Positions 45,851 to 56,876 of a stretch of DNA of 64,000 bases are shown piece by piece. The notes under the pieces were generated by a model. The model was not told where the DNA came from. It saw only the letters and a program-made list of their open reading frames with translations, and searched no databases. The DNA comes from Setophaga petechia (Eukaryota > Chordata > Aves > Passeriformes > Parulidae). How positions within the stretch are numbered: position 1 is the first letter of the stretch; the number at the start of each line of letters is the position of its first letter. Position numbers and translations under genes: made by a program. The stretch spans positions 31,985,924-32,049,923 of the forward strand of contig JANCRA010000006.1 of the NCBI GenBank assembly GCA_024362935.1. The letters are read 5' to 3'.

Positions 45851-46956
45851 ATCCAGCCAGATTACCAGGAATCAGATCATAGATGGATTCGAAGAAATAA
45901 GGGCAAAATATTAGAGAATGGTTGGGGTCAATTGGAAACAGGACAGTTAGTAGTACCAGGAAACGTGATGTGGCAGTTTGTAAAAGCAGAACAAGAGAAG
46001 GCCCATTGGGGTCTAGATCCGCTTTACCAATATTTGCAAACCAGGATAGCAGGACCGAAATTATTTACTACTGTGAAGCACGTTACATCCCAGTGCGAGC
46101 GGTGTCTGAAAAACAACCCGAATACGGGAACCAAGGTACACCAAGGAGCCATAAATCGAGGTAAATTCCCAGGTGAAGTATGGCAAATTGATTTTTCTGA
46201 ACTACCAAGAAAAGGGGGGTTTCGGTATTTGTTGGTATTAACCGATACATTTTCTGGGTGGCCTGAAGCATTCCCTTGCAGGACAAATAAGGAAAGAAGT
46301 AACTAAAGTACTGTTGAATGAAATTATTCCACGGTTTGGGGTACCGAAGAGCATTTCTTCGGATAGGGGTACACATTTCTGTGCAAAAGTAGTGAGAGCA
46401 ATAAGCAAAGCATTACAAATCAAATGGCAATTACACACGCCTTACCGTCCACAGGCCAGTGGGCAAGTGGAAAAGATGAATCATCTTATCAAACAGCAAA
46501 TTGCCAAAATATGCCAGGAGACTAATTTGCAGTGGTATCAAGCTCTGCCTATTGCTCAAACCAAGATCAAAAGAAAAGTTAAGCCCATTTGAAATTTTGT
46601 ATGGTAGACCTTATGCTATGCAAGTTGTAAATGGGGACGCCATAGACCAAATCGGTAATCAGTACATTTACGATTACGTAATTACGGTGGGGAAACAGTT
46701 TGATAAAAATGCTACTGTGATGATAGAGCACCAACCTAAACAACCTGATTGCAAATTGCATCCGTCTAATCCCGGTGACTGGGTGTATGTTAAGAATCTT
46801 TTAGGAAAACCCCTACAAGAGAAGTGGGAGGGACCTTTCCAAGTGCTGCTGACTACCCTCACCGCGGTTCGGATCAAGGAGCGACCTACGTGGATCCATT
46901 ACTCACGGGTCAAGAAAGCTCCGGAGAACAAACAAGAGGAGCAGACATCATAATCC
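45851..46956 (+). pseudogene. pol: ERV-E integrase
   Basis: Zinc domain (HWGLDPLYQYL, CERCLKNNP), then [16 protein letters not shown] and QVEKMNH give the catalytic D,D-35-E residues. Frameshifts lie at about 46290-46306 and 46560-46590. The C-terminal domain reads GDWVYVKNLLGK and WIHYSRVKKAP and ends at TAA about 46954, 68 bases before the ATG of the next ORF. Confidence 0.88.
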
Positions 46957-47024
46957 TGACTCCACCTCAAACCTTTACAACTCTGATCATTGCATTCTCG
47001 AGGGACTCTCTGAATACCTGCTAA

Positions 47025-47837
47025 ATGGGTGAAGCCTTACGTATCTGGGACGTCGAGTGGTGGGATAGAATAATAGCAGCAGATGAAGAAGGACGACTGC
47101 TGAGAAAGCTCTTCTTTAATGTACAGCAGGACCTTTAGCGTCTCGCGCAATATAGTGAACCAGCTGCCAAAGCCTTAACGAACCCACCACAGGATTGGAT
47201 GAACTGGGTTCTTACCACGCAATTTGATGAATCCAAACCACTGAATAGTACAGCTTGTTGTGCTTGTAATAAATTGTTTTGCTGTGCTTGGGTTGCTCTA
47301 AAGTGTGCTGGGTGCGGGTATACTTACTGGTATGATCAGGAACTCGTGTGGCAAATTTGGTGTTGGAGGTGTCGTGGCCAATGGGCAAGGGAACGTAGCT
47401 GGATTAGAGCATTAAGTGAATTTACAGGTTTGCCAGGAAGAGAGGGACTTAATTTGTATGAGAGTGCAGAACAAATAATTACTGCTTTTGTGAGGTGGCG
47501 TTTGAATCACGAACTAAAGGGACTAGAAATAAGAAGAAATTCTCACATTGTGGCTGCCCGGTGTAGAAAACAAGTCCCACTAACCCAAACATCTGTGGTA
47601 GGGCCCATTGAGGGGGATCCTGACCAAGCATTGGATCAGTGTATCGAAAACCTTCAGAGATTGAGAATAGGAAAGTGGGGAACAGCAAAACTCAAAAGAA
47701 AGAAGGAAAAAAAAAAAGAAGTGAAAGCTATACAAAATGCATTTCATTACTGCTGTTGTATTATTGCTAGTGAGCTAAACAATTGGGACTTGGGCTATGG
47801 TACGAGCGTATCAGCGCCCTATAGGATCAGAATTTGA
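47025..47837 (+). CDS. Cysteine-rich ORF in the env position of ERV-E (unknown protein)
   Basis: Not recognised. ATG 47025 opens MGEALRIWDVEWWDRI; a TAG at 47136-47138 (codon 38) is the only stop before 47837. An internal ATG at 47199 gives an uninterrupted 212-residue ORF. Counting from 47025, Cys residues cluster at 78, 79, 81, 86, 87, 94, 97, 113 and 116; CX2C-X15-CX2C (94-116) looks like a zinc ribbon. A Lys/Arg-rich run (KLKRKKEKKK, about 222-231) follows later. There is no signal peptide or membrane span, so it is not Env. It ends about 36 bases before the LTR. The combination suggests a small nucleic-acid-binding or regulatory protein, as in complex retroviruses; this is inference. The A-run at about 47706-47717 may have altered the last 40 codons. 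Confidence 0.7.
47737..47778 (+). pseudogene. env: Possible env start remnant of ERV-E
   Basis: In another frame an ATG at 47737 begins a hydrophobic, signal-peptide-like run (MHFITAVVLLLVS) ending at TAA 47776. In-frame sequence after it runs to a TAA just before the polypurine tract (about 47860). It may be the two ends of an env with its body deleted. Confidence 0.35.
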
Positions 47838-47858
47838 CGAAAGAATTCGTAAATTATA

Positions 47859-47873
47859 AGAAAAGGGGGGAAA
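47859..47873 (+). other. ERV-E polypurine tract
   Basis: AGAAAAGGGGGGAAA directly before the 3' LTR TGAAG. Confidence 0.85.
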
Positions 47874-48488
47874 TGAAGCCCCAAAACGGATAGCCTTCAA
47901 GAAATAATGAGTTAAAACATAGAATGTGAAGCATAATGTGAAGCATTTGAAGAAAGCATAGAAACCACATAGAGCAATAAATCGGCTAAGGTATGGAACA
48001 CAATGACAGGAAAGGGAGATAGGGATAGGGAAACTGATGGACTAAGCATGTTCAGAGCCAACGATGTCAAACTGACCCTAAGAACCTTGCCAAGCCATGG
48101 GGAGTGAGCCAACTACACCGGGAATTGGCCAAATTAGGAAAGAAGTTCAAAAGTTTAAGGAGGAAGACTCATCAGGAGACCTCCGCCCATGATGAAGGCA
48201 GCCGGAACGACCGCCAAGATGATCCTCAAAAGAGATGTCCCCGCCCATGCTCCGCCTACACCCCGCCCACACTCCGCCTACATATGAATATTCATGTAAA
48301 GATATGATTATGTATATGATCTGATGTAATCCTATATCCAAAACTGTATAAAAGGCTTGCTTTTGTTACTCAGAAATCCATTTTGTGATTTCTCCGACGC
48401 GTCGCAATAAAATACCTCCTGCCTATTTTGACTGAAGCTGAGTCTCTTAGGCAGTTATTCTCGCCTTTTGGGGCAAAATTCGGCATCA
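47874..48488 (+). repeat. ERV-E 3' LTR (615 bp)
   Basis: Matches the 5' copy with four substitutions noted and a 7-bp gap near 48367. It is followed by array sequence. Confidence 0.92.
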
Positions 48489-49530
48489 AAGATACTGTCA
48501 TTCAGGGCCTGGATTCTGACATTTGGATTCAAGCTCCAATGTTGAACGTCTAAGGATTGCTCCCACACAAAAAATATGACAACAGAAAGCTATTGCTGTT
48601 TTTTACCTTCACTTTGCCCTCATCTGAATGCCACCAGCAGGATTATGTGTTTGCCTTCCCAAGGGAAGGTACTGTCATTCATGTTTGGGAGCACAGTTGC
48701 AGCATTTGGAGCAACACTCCAATATTGAATACTTCCAATGATTATCTAACACAAAATGATCCAGGACAGAAATGTCTTTGTGGCCTTTACCTCCCCTTGG
48801 AAGCATATCTGCACAAGAAACAGTGGGTTATGTCCTCTTCTTCCCATGGAAAATCACCTTATTCCTCTTCAGGAGTCCATCACCTTACTTTGGATACAAC
48901 TTTCCAATATTAAATATATCCAAGGATTGCGTTGACACAATATGTGTCAGGTCAGAAAATTGTTGCTGGATTCTACCTCCCCCAGGACAGCATGGAATCT
49001 GTTCTTTGAACCCTGAGTCTAGGGATTTTCCTTCCCCTGTAAAAGTGCTTCAATCATCTTTTAGGAGCTCACCACTGAAATTTGGATGCCACCTCCAGTA
49101 CTGAAAACATCCAAGGATTGCTCTCACACAAAATATGGACAGACAGGTCTTGCTGGCCTTTACCTCCAGTGGACAGAGCTCCTGAAATAAAACGAACGTG
49201 CTTTACCATGGGAAGGAAAACACATAGCCCAAGTGGTTTAGGTGCAGGTTACAGGCTGCCCTAGGGGGGGTAAAGATCAGCAACAGCTTTCTGATCTGGC
49301 AGCTTTTGTATGAAAGTCATATTTGGGCATATATAATATCAGAGGTGGTATCCACGTTTGAATGATGGGCTTCTGGATGAGAATGAGAGTTCTTTCCTGT
49401 AGGAAGGAAAGCATGTAGTCCAGTGTTTGCGGTGCTGATGAGAGGCTGCACAGGGGAGGTAAAGGCCAGCCAAGACCTCTCTATCATGCCACATTTTTGG
49501 TGGGAGCAATCCTTGGACATAATATTGGAA
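48489..49530. repeat. Tandem array, monomer about 187 bp (right part)
   Basis: Direct monomers have cores at about 48551, 48734, 48920 and 49110 (spacing 183-190). An inverted monomer lies at about 49420-49515 (GGGAGCAATCCTTGGAC). Confidence 0.75.
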
Positions 49531-52500
49531 ATATTATCTTATCTGGGTAATGGGTAAAATCCTTGTTCGTATTTGAATAATTGCACTTACAAGTGAAAAG
49601 CATGCATGATGTAGAATGCATGTACTAAGTTACCATGCTTATTAGCTTAAATAAAAGAAGTGACTCTACCCTGTGGTTTGAACTTGTTAATGTGTCAACC
49701 AAATTTGCTTCCTGCTGGTAGTGATTGCTCCTGCAATAAGGACTAATGACAAAATTCCTTTTCCCTACTCAGAATCTCTTTGTTCCATCTCTTTAAATGT
49801 GGTTGAGTTGAATTGTGAATATTTCTTTGGTCTTTCATGGTGTTAGGCCTTGACATTCTTCAGGAGGAATCTCAACTTCTACTTTATGAAGTGCTTGCCC
49901 ACTGCTCTTGCGGCTTCCCATGTTTTCAGGGGAGTCTCCTGCAATTTGAGTTGTTCTCCATGGGTAGTGTGCTCTCCTAATTTGAGCTATCAGTTCTGCA
50001 AAGTTTAGTACAGCAGTGATTGCAGATGTGGTACTGGTGTTCAACTGCCTGTAATAAATCATAAACCACAACTGTCTGCTCAGCTCTTTCATGAGCCAGA
50101 CCCTAAGACTGGCTCAGTTGGTCTGAGCATGGTGCTCAGAACAGCACAGTTGTTGGTTCAATCTGTGTATGGCCCATTCACTTAACAGCTGGACTTGATG
50201 ATCTTTGTGGGTCCCTTTCAACTCAGAATATTCTGTGATCTGTGCCATAAGGGCAATGCCAACAGCAAACATTGGCTAAACACTGGCAAGTTCTATGAGA
50301 CTGGAGTGTGTTAAAATGATCACTGGCCACTCTCTCTGACAGGAGAGATAGGAGTGTGACTGAGTGATAGTACCTTTTTTCTTTTAACCTGTCACCACCC
50401 CATCAATGCCTAAGCACACAGGTGCTTATATTGTGGCTGTTAGGTTTGGAATATTGGATACTTCAACTGTTAGTGGGGCCAAATTGGCCAGAACTTCAGA
50501 AATTCCACTTCTCCCTGCAGCAAAAATCCAGCACAAGGACACGCTAGCAGTCCTTGGATCAGGGAGTGCAGGTGCCACGTGGAGTCAGCAGTCTCTGGAC
50601 TTCTTTTAGGGTTTGGGCTAAACATTAACATTGACTCACTGCCATCAGGCAGACAACAGATTTAAACGTTCAGAACATCAAAACACTAAATATTGTCATT
50701 GTGATCTTTGATTGCAAAGCAAGTAGCCAATATCCACTTCTCATCCGGGACCCATAAATTAACCATAGCAGCTTGACAGATAACATTTTCTCCATTTACT
50801 AAAGTGATTTTAACTCTTAGCATCCAGGTCATACACCCAGCTTCTTGGCATTCTGCTTCATTAGTACTGAATGCTGTGCTCCTGTATTTATTAGAAATGT
50901 AATTAATCATTGACAAGAACCAACTGGAATCTGGATGTATGGGTCATTAGTATATATGTACTGAGTGGGTTCCACTTGTTGCATTTCAGTCTCACTTGGT
51001 TTGTGCGTGGAATGCTTTTGTAAATCAGCCACCTGAATGGACTCTGCACAATACAGGGTGAATTAGTAGCTTGCTTAAGCATCACCTTTGCTGTTTCTTT
51101 CAGTTTTCATCCCTTCTCCTTTTCTTCCTGGAATTGTTTCTGCAGTTGTTCATTTCTCAGTAACAGGGATAAATAAGGTTTCCTCTCTCAGGTCTTGTTT
51201 CTTTCTTCTATAATTTCCCCTGTTCAAATTCTAAAATAATTGTCTTTCCTTACCCTCTGCTGAACCAAGTAGGGTCTTAAGATGGTCTTTCTCAGTCATA
51301 AGTTTATCCATTTGGATTCTCAGCTTTTCTCCTGTCTCCATCTCAGAAGCCAGTGGTGACTTTGATACCTCATTTTCTGTGTAAGTCTTACTTTTGGTGA
51401 GCTTCCTTAAATGTTTGTAGCTGCCAGCCCCCAGCTCACTGAGGATGGCAAAGTTATTTCTAAGACACCAATGAACAACATTAGCCTGTGAGGCCATAGC
51501 AATGATAGGTCTCCGAGGAGTTCCAGCTCCCACATCAACATCTTTACCCTGCCTGTGGCAAGGGAGTGCAACTTTCCTTTTCTCCAAGTACTACAGTCTC
51601 CAGAACTCCAGAACAGTGATATATTATCTCCAGCAGTGGATAATATATCACTTCCCAAGAAATTCCTTTCTGCAAGCCTTTCACTCAAACTGCATTCCAT
51701 CATGCACTGGGACCCTGCTGCTCCCTTTTGGGCAGTCTGCTTCCTTGGTGCAATTCCAATCTCCTGATTATTGTTCTGTTTACTAATTGTTAAGTGAAAC
51801 CAATCCTTCTGCCGTAGTTAATTAGCTATGAAGATCTCTTTCCCCACAATAAGGGTCTTTTCCCTTGTCTTCCTCTCTGTGAGGTTAACACTTGCTTCAA
51901 GTGATCCTGAAATTCTGCTGCAGTGTTTTATCACATCCAGCAAAACTCTGACCATGGCAGCCACATACTTGGTTAACCAGAGATGTAGGTGAGGGCTGTC
52001 CTGGAACATCTGTCATTCATCAGTTGCAAAAACACTGCCTTCTGTACACTCTCTGTCCCATGATCTATGGTTGGGGTCTCGATCCTAAGCAAATCACTCC
52101 TCTCTAAGGGATGCAACCTCCTGCTCAATAGGCAGCACTCTGAGTTAAAAACCACAGTTTTCTCTGGTCACTCATATTAAAAATATTTCTGGCCTCCAGA
52201 AGCCTTGGGCCTCCACCTCAGACAAATGATTTAATCACCCCCTGCCAGAGGCACTCTCCTAACATATCCAGTTTCTGATCACTATGTAAGTGTGCTATAC
52301 TTTTCCTGGAACTTTGCTATCTTGGCTGCTGTGTATGACACTGTTTTAATAACAGTGTGCAGACCCTGACTATCATAGAAGGTTTCATCTTTAATTTGGG
52401 GTTGTGATGTGATTTCCTCATTATCACATGTACTGCTGCTTATAGGGTCCTTAGAGACGTCAAAGCAATTTTCTGTCCTGTCCACAATTTGGATTGTTAA

Positions 52501-52560
52501 GTTTCTTGGAAAGTTCAGTAACAAAAATATTCCCCACCAAATTCAGCACCAGACTGTCTG
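49531..52560 (-). other. Degenerate, probably ERV-derived stretch
   Basis: Short minus-strand open pieces (51231-51587, 51973-52155, 52282-52524 and 50686-50916) look like eroded retroviral Gag/Pol-type sequence, but none has a diagnostic motif. A SINE lies within (50105-50241). No host gene recognised. Confidence 0.35.
50105..50241 (+). mobile_element. tRNA-Ile-derived SINE with CR1-like tail (TguSINE1-like)
   Basis: The head reads GGCTCAGTTGGTCTGAGCAT (A box) with GGTTCAATCTG (B box), as in tRNA-Ile. The tail reads GGACTTGATGATCTTTGTGG to ATTCTGTGATC, the 3' end used by CR1 LINEs. SINEs of this structure are known from passerine birds. Confidence 0.8.
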
Positions 52561-53390
52561 GGGAAAAAAGAGGGTTGAGGAGACCCCAAAACTGGAAGTA
52601 TCCCAAACCAGGTGAGTGGGGGCTAGGCTGGGATTTTAGGGGGGATATTTGGGGTTCATGAGGTTTGGGGGGCTCAGAGGGTACCCCAAGGATGGCAGCG
52701 ATGGGCAGGTTTAAGGGGAATTGGGGTTCCAGGGTAGGTTTTGGGTTCAGAGGCTCGGGAGGGGTCTCCAAGGCATGAGGAAGGGGGGCTGGGGTCCCAG
52801 GGCAGGGTTGGGGTTGCGCGGCTCCGTTCTGGGCCCCCTCCCGTGCCCTCAGGCGCGGCCACAGGCGCCGCCCGGGCCGCGCCCCCACAGGCCCCGCCCC
52901 TCCCCGCTCAGCAGCGCCCCCAGTGGCAGCAGCGGGAACAGCACCCAGAGCCCCTGTAGCCCCGCCCCCCAAGTGTGGCCCTCCCCAAGCCCTGCCCCAT
53001 AGCGGGGACATGGTCGAAGCCCCGCCCCCCAGAACCCCGCCCATGGATGGAGTCCGCCAAAACCCCACCCCCGCGGGGGCACTAAGCCCCGCCCCCCAGA
53101 GGCAACCCTGCCACGTTCAAGCCGCCTCTGAGCACCCCCCTCAAAGCCCTGCCCTCCGCTCAAAAAGCGAATCCCTTACGCGCCACCCCCTAGACGACCC
53201 CCCGCCACCACTATGCACGGAACCCCTTGGGCCCCAAGACCTTCCTGGCTCCCATCCCAGGTGCCCTCACCTAGAATACTCTCAGAGCCCCTCTCCCTGT
53301 GGGTTCTCCTCCCCTCCAGAGTTCCCCCCTGTGGTGCCTCACCTCCAAATCCCCTCCAAGCTCCCCAGCATCAGCACCTAGGGGTCACAA
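52561..53390. other. GC-rich flank downstream of CENPA
   Basis: Runs of CCCCGCCCCCC and similar. Long chance ORFs occur because of the composition. A neighbouring host exon is possible but was not recognised. Confidence 0.4.
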
Positions 53391-53393
53391 ACA

Positions 53394-53399
53394 TTTATT
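53394..53399 (-). terminator. CENPA polyadenylation signal
   Basis: AATAAA on the minus strand, about 295 bases after the CENPA stop codon. Confidence 0.7.
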
Positions 53400-53692
53400 G
53401 GGGTACAGCAGAACCGGGAGGGTCTCCACTAGGGTGGAGGTCCTGGGTAGGTTTCTCTGGCACTGGCATGCTGGTGATGGGGGTTCCAGGGGGATCATGG
53501 GTAGGGGTCCTCAATAATCTGAGAGGTGCTGGGCTAAGGAAGGGGACCTTCACCCCGGGATGGGTCCACGTGGGGAGGCTTGGGGGACCCCATGGTGGGG
53601 GGGGGGGGGTCTCAGCATGATGGCCCCATAGGAGGTCCCAGTAAGATTACAGATGTGAGATTATCCGGAGAGCCTCCCCAGGGGGTCCTCAT

Positions 53693-56364
53693 TCAGATGC
53701 CCCCCGCCTCAGGTCCCCGCAGACGCCGGGCCAGCTGCAGATCCTTGGGGAACAGGGTGACTCGGCGGGTGTGCAGCGAGCACAGGTACGCGTCTTCCAA
53801 CAGCCTCACCATGAAGGCCTCTGCTGCCTGTGTACCAAAACCTGAGGGAGGGTCCCCAAAGCTCCCCAGCATGCCCCAACCCCCACACCTTCCCCCGGGG
53901 TCAGAGACTCCCTCCCAAACACACACTCGGGGGGCAGGGTCCCTCCATACCCACCCATGGGTGACTGAAGCACCTTGTGCCTGTCAATGTGTTAGGGGGG
54001 GATCAACACCCAGTGACCCATCCTCAATCCCCGACAGACCCCGGGAATAAGGGACTCCCCCACCCAGCACCCAGAGACCCTCTCAACATCCATGGAACCC
54101 TGTCCCAGAACCCATAGACCCTCCCCACAGGCAATGGAGACCCTCCTAGACTCCCCCTCAGCTCCCATCACATACACCCAACAAACCTCTCAGCCTCATG
54201 CAAGCATCCAAAGAGACCTTCCTGAACCTCCCCAGCCCCAGAGACACCCCCAGCACCCATGGAAACCTTCAGACCTCTGCTGCAGCACCCCCAGACCCCC
54301 AGCCCCCATGGAAACCTTCTCAGTACCCATGAGATCCCCCTCAGCCCCTTCCCCACCCCCATAAGTCCCTGGATACCCCTGCAGGACCCATAGGACCCCT
54401 CCAGCCCCTCTGTGACCTCCCTCCAGCACGCCTGGGCGCCCCGAGCCCCACCTCCTGCAGCGCCAGCAGGGCCATGCTCTGCCAGCGGTAATCGACCCCG
54501 CGGGTGAAGAGCAGGCAGATCTCCCGCACCTGCAGCAGGGAGGGCACAGCCAGGGGGGGACACGGGGGCAGCAGGGTCACAGGGAGTGCGGGGACATGGG
54601 ACAACATGGAGGGGATATGGGGGCATTGGGGACATCCCGGGCTGGGGCCACCACCATGGCGACACCCGGGAGACACTGCCCTGGGGACATCCCAGGGACC
54701 TGGGGACACCCTTGTTGTCATCCTGGAGACACTTTGGGGACACCCCAGGGAGAGGAACACTGGGGACTGGAACACCTGGGAATGCACTGGGGAGTGAGGA
54801 CATGGGAATATCATGATGGGGACAACCTGGGATCTCCCAGGTGGGAGGCAGGGGGGAAGCACCACTCTGGGAACATCTTGGGAACACCCTCAGCCATGGG
54901 AACATGGGGACACCGTGATGGGACAGGGGGGACAGTGCCAGCACAGCAGGAGGGGCACAGGGAACTCTCAATCCATGCAGCCTCTGAAGGTGGCAGGACA
55001 CAAGGATGTCTGGAACCACAGAATGACATTGGAGGATATGCAAGGATGTTGGGGGAGGACAGGCCCACCATGTCACGAGGATGGGGAGGACAAGGACACG
55101 GGGAGGGCTGGAACAGGGTTGAGGGGGGGGCCTGGGGGAAAGGGATGGTCATGAAGAGTCACAGGGGGTGATCTGGGGTTCTGGGGGTAACTTGGTGGGT
55201 CTTTTAGGGGGTTGGAAAATCACACTGGGTTTTTGGGATGGGGTCCAAGGGGAGGCTGGAGGGTTCCAGGTTGGATTTCAGGAGTCCAGTGTGGATTTGG
55301 GGTTGGATTTGAAGAGGTCCTAGGGATTGTTTGAAGGGTTCCAGTGAGTATTTGGGAGAGTCCAACGGGGAGCTGAAGGGTCCCAGGGTGGATTTGAAGG
55401 CTCTGGGGGAAGTTGCAGGGTCCGAGAGGATTGATCTGGGGTGTCCTGGGATGGATTTGGGGATCCCAGGAGAGGGGATCCAGAGTGGTTTGGAAGATCC
55501 CAGACAATGCTGGAGGTTCTGGGGTGAAATTGGGGGGGATCCTGGAGGGGTTTGGGGGTCCCACAGTAATTTTGTGGGTATCTGAGATGATCTCTGTGGT
55601 CCCAGGGGAGTTTGGAAGTCCATGGGGGGTGCTGGGGAGGTCTGGGGGGGAAATCGGGTTGTCTGGGGATTTTAGGGATGTGGGGGGCTCTCACCAGGCA
55701 GGCAAAGGGGCCGGGGCGCAGCAGCAGGCGGGTGCTGCTCTGGAACTTGCGGATCTCCTGCAGTGCCCGCTGACCTGGGTGGCGCCCTGTGGGGACATCA
55801 GAGAGGGGTCTGTGGGGGCTTTAGGGGATCTATTTAGCCTGGGGGGCACAGATGGGGGCATCTAAAGGAATATAGGGGGTATAGATCTATAGAGCCTGTC
55901 AGAACACAGGGGGCTATAGGGGATCTATGGCGGGGCTATAGGGGCTGGGGGGACAGGGGGAGGCTTGTGAGGGTTATAAGTGATCTGTAAGGTCTGGGGG
56001 GACATTGTGGGTACAAAGGATCTATAGGCAGCTATAGTGATGGCCGATATAGGGCAGTTATAGCGGACAGGGAGAATGGGGGTAGAGGGGCTATAGGGGA
56101 GAGGGAGTGTGGGGTGACTGTAGGTGATGGAAGCATATAGGGGTATATAGGGCACAGGCTAGGGGCGGGCGGAGGACAACAATAGAGGGAGTCCATAGGA
56201 GTGCTCTGGAGGGGGGCGTGAAAGGGGGTTCAATGTAAGAGGTCCATAAGGGGTGTCTATAAGGGGAGTCCGCCGCCCCTCACTCACTGCGTGCCCGCGG
56301 CGGGGGCGGTGGGGGGGGGTGGGGACCGCCCGCGCCGTCGGGGGGTGGGCTTGCGGCGGGGCAT
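53693..56364 (-). CDS. CENPA: CENP-A, centromeric histone H3 variant (four exons)
   Basis: Replaces H3 in centromeric nucleosomes and marks the kinetochore site. Exon 1 56364-56288 ([13 protein letters not shown], basic tail), exon 2 55786-55695 ([17 protein letters not shown], alpha-N and alpha-1), exon 3 54529-54452 ([16 protein letters not shown], alpha-1/loop 1/alpha-2, with the two-residue RG insertion typical of CENP-A), exon 4 53827-53693 ([19 protein letters not shown] and [17 protein letters not shown], alpha-3). Exons 2-4 have good splice sites and join in frame. Exon 1 to exon 2 does not: with donor CGCA|GTGAGT the frame is off by one, which could come from the nine-C run in exon 1. 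The tail is short and Pro/Arg-rich as in other birds. Minus strand; flanks are repeats. Confidence 0.95.
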
Positions 56365-56495
56365 GGTGTGGCCGAGTCCACCGCAGGGTCAGGGCGACTT
56401 CAGAAGGGGACCTGGCGGCCGGGGAAGGGAGAGTCAGGGTGAGCTCAGGTGTGCGGGGTCCCCTCGCCGCTGCCGGGATCCGCCGCGCTGCGCCG

Positions 56496-56547
56496 TTCAA
56501 ATCTCCCGCCGCGCCGCTCGTGACGTCACTTTCCCCCGCGTGCCAAT
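56496..56547 (-). promoter_or_regulatory. CENPA promoter: CDE/CHR, CRE and CCAAT elements
   Basis: On the minus strand, upstream of the ATG, GGCGG (56510-56506), four bases, then TTTGAA (56501-56496) form a CDE/CHR tandem, the DREAM-complex site of late cell-cycle genes. TGACGTCA lies at 56521-56528. A CCAAT box (56543-56547, plus orientation) is the usual NF-Y partner. All lie in a CpG-rich block (about 56280-56640). Confidence 0.7.
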
Positions 56548-56649
56548 CGGGGCGCGCGACCGCCCCGCGCCGGACTCCGCGGCTCGATGGCGCCGCGCCC
56601 ACCGAGGGCTCATTAGCATAACTCTGCATGGCCCCGCCCCCAGGCACCC

Positions 56650-56876
56650 CGCGCCTTGGTCTCCCAGGGTGGTCTCAGTTACCGTCCCCGTGCGGTGCCA
56701 GTATGGGCTCTGTTATCGTCCTGGTGTGATCCCAGTCACTCCCATGTGGTTCCCGTTGCTCTTGGTCATCTGCATGGTTCCATTTACTCCCAGAAGGATT
56801 CCAGTATGATTCCAGTCCCCTGCAGTATGATTTTAGTGCTTTCCAGTCACTTCCAGTGCGAGTCCAGTATGACCCC
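56650..56876. repeat. Degenerate minisatellite of CCAGT units (left)
   Basis: Repeated CCCAGTATGAT / CCAGTCACTCCC words at loose 15-30 base spacing. The same words continue after the LTR pair at 58367-58640. Confidence 0.65.

Larger units (their letters stand above)
40721..48488 (+). mobile_element. ERV-E: gammaretrovirus-like provirus with an extra ORF and no env
   Basis: LTRs of 622 and 615 bp, about 99% identical apart from a 7-bp indel, enclose primer site, leader, gag, pro, pol, a cysteine-rich ORF (47025-47837) and a polypurine tract. It is inserted in the tandem array; flanks AAGG (40717-40720) and AAGA (48489-48492) are a probable 4-bp duplication with one change, as array monomers read AAGG there. 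Gag and pol carry several frameshifts. Pol is related to that of ERV-C. Confidence 0.93.

Noticed and set aside
40721..49530. CRISPR-like array in the regular repeats
   Set aside because: The repeat units are about 187 bp with no spacer structure, in a vertebrate genome.
50105..50180. tRNA-Ile gene
   Set aside because: The body has tRNA-like A and B boxes, but the acceptor arm does not pair and a CR1-like tail follows directly, so it is a SINE.
54168..55694. Long ORFs on both strands in the CENPA introns
   Set aside because: They come from low-complexity GC-rich intron repeats, have no family resemblance, and conflict with the clear exon structure.
53693..56364. Ordinary histone H3 gene
   Set aside because: It has introns, a divergent tail and the RG insertion in loop 1, all of which identify CENP-A.
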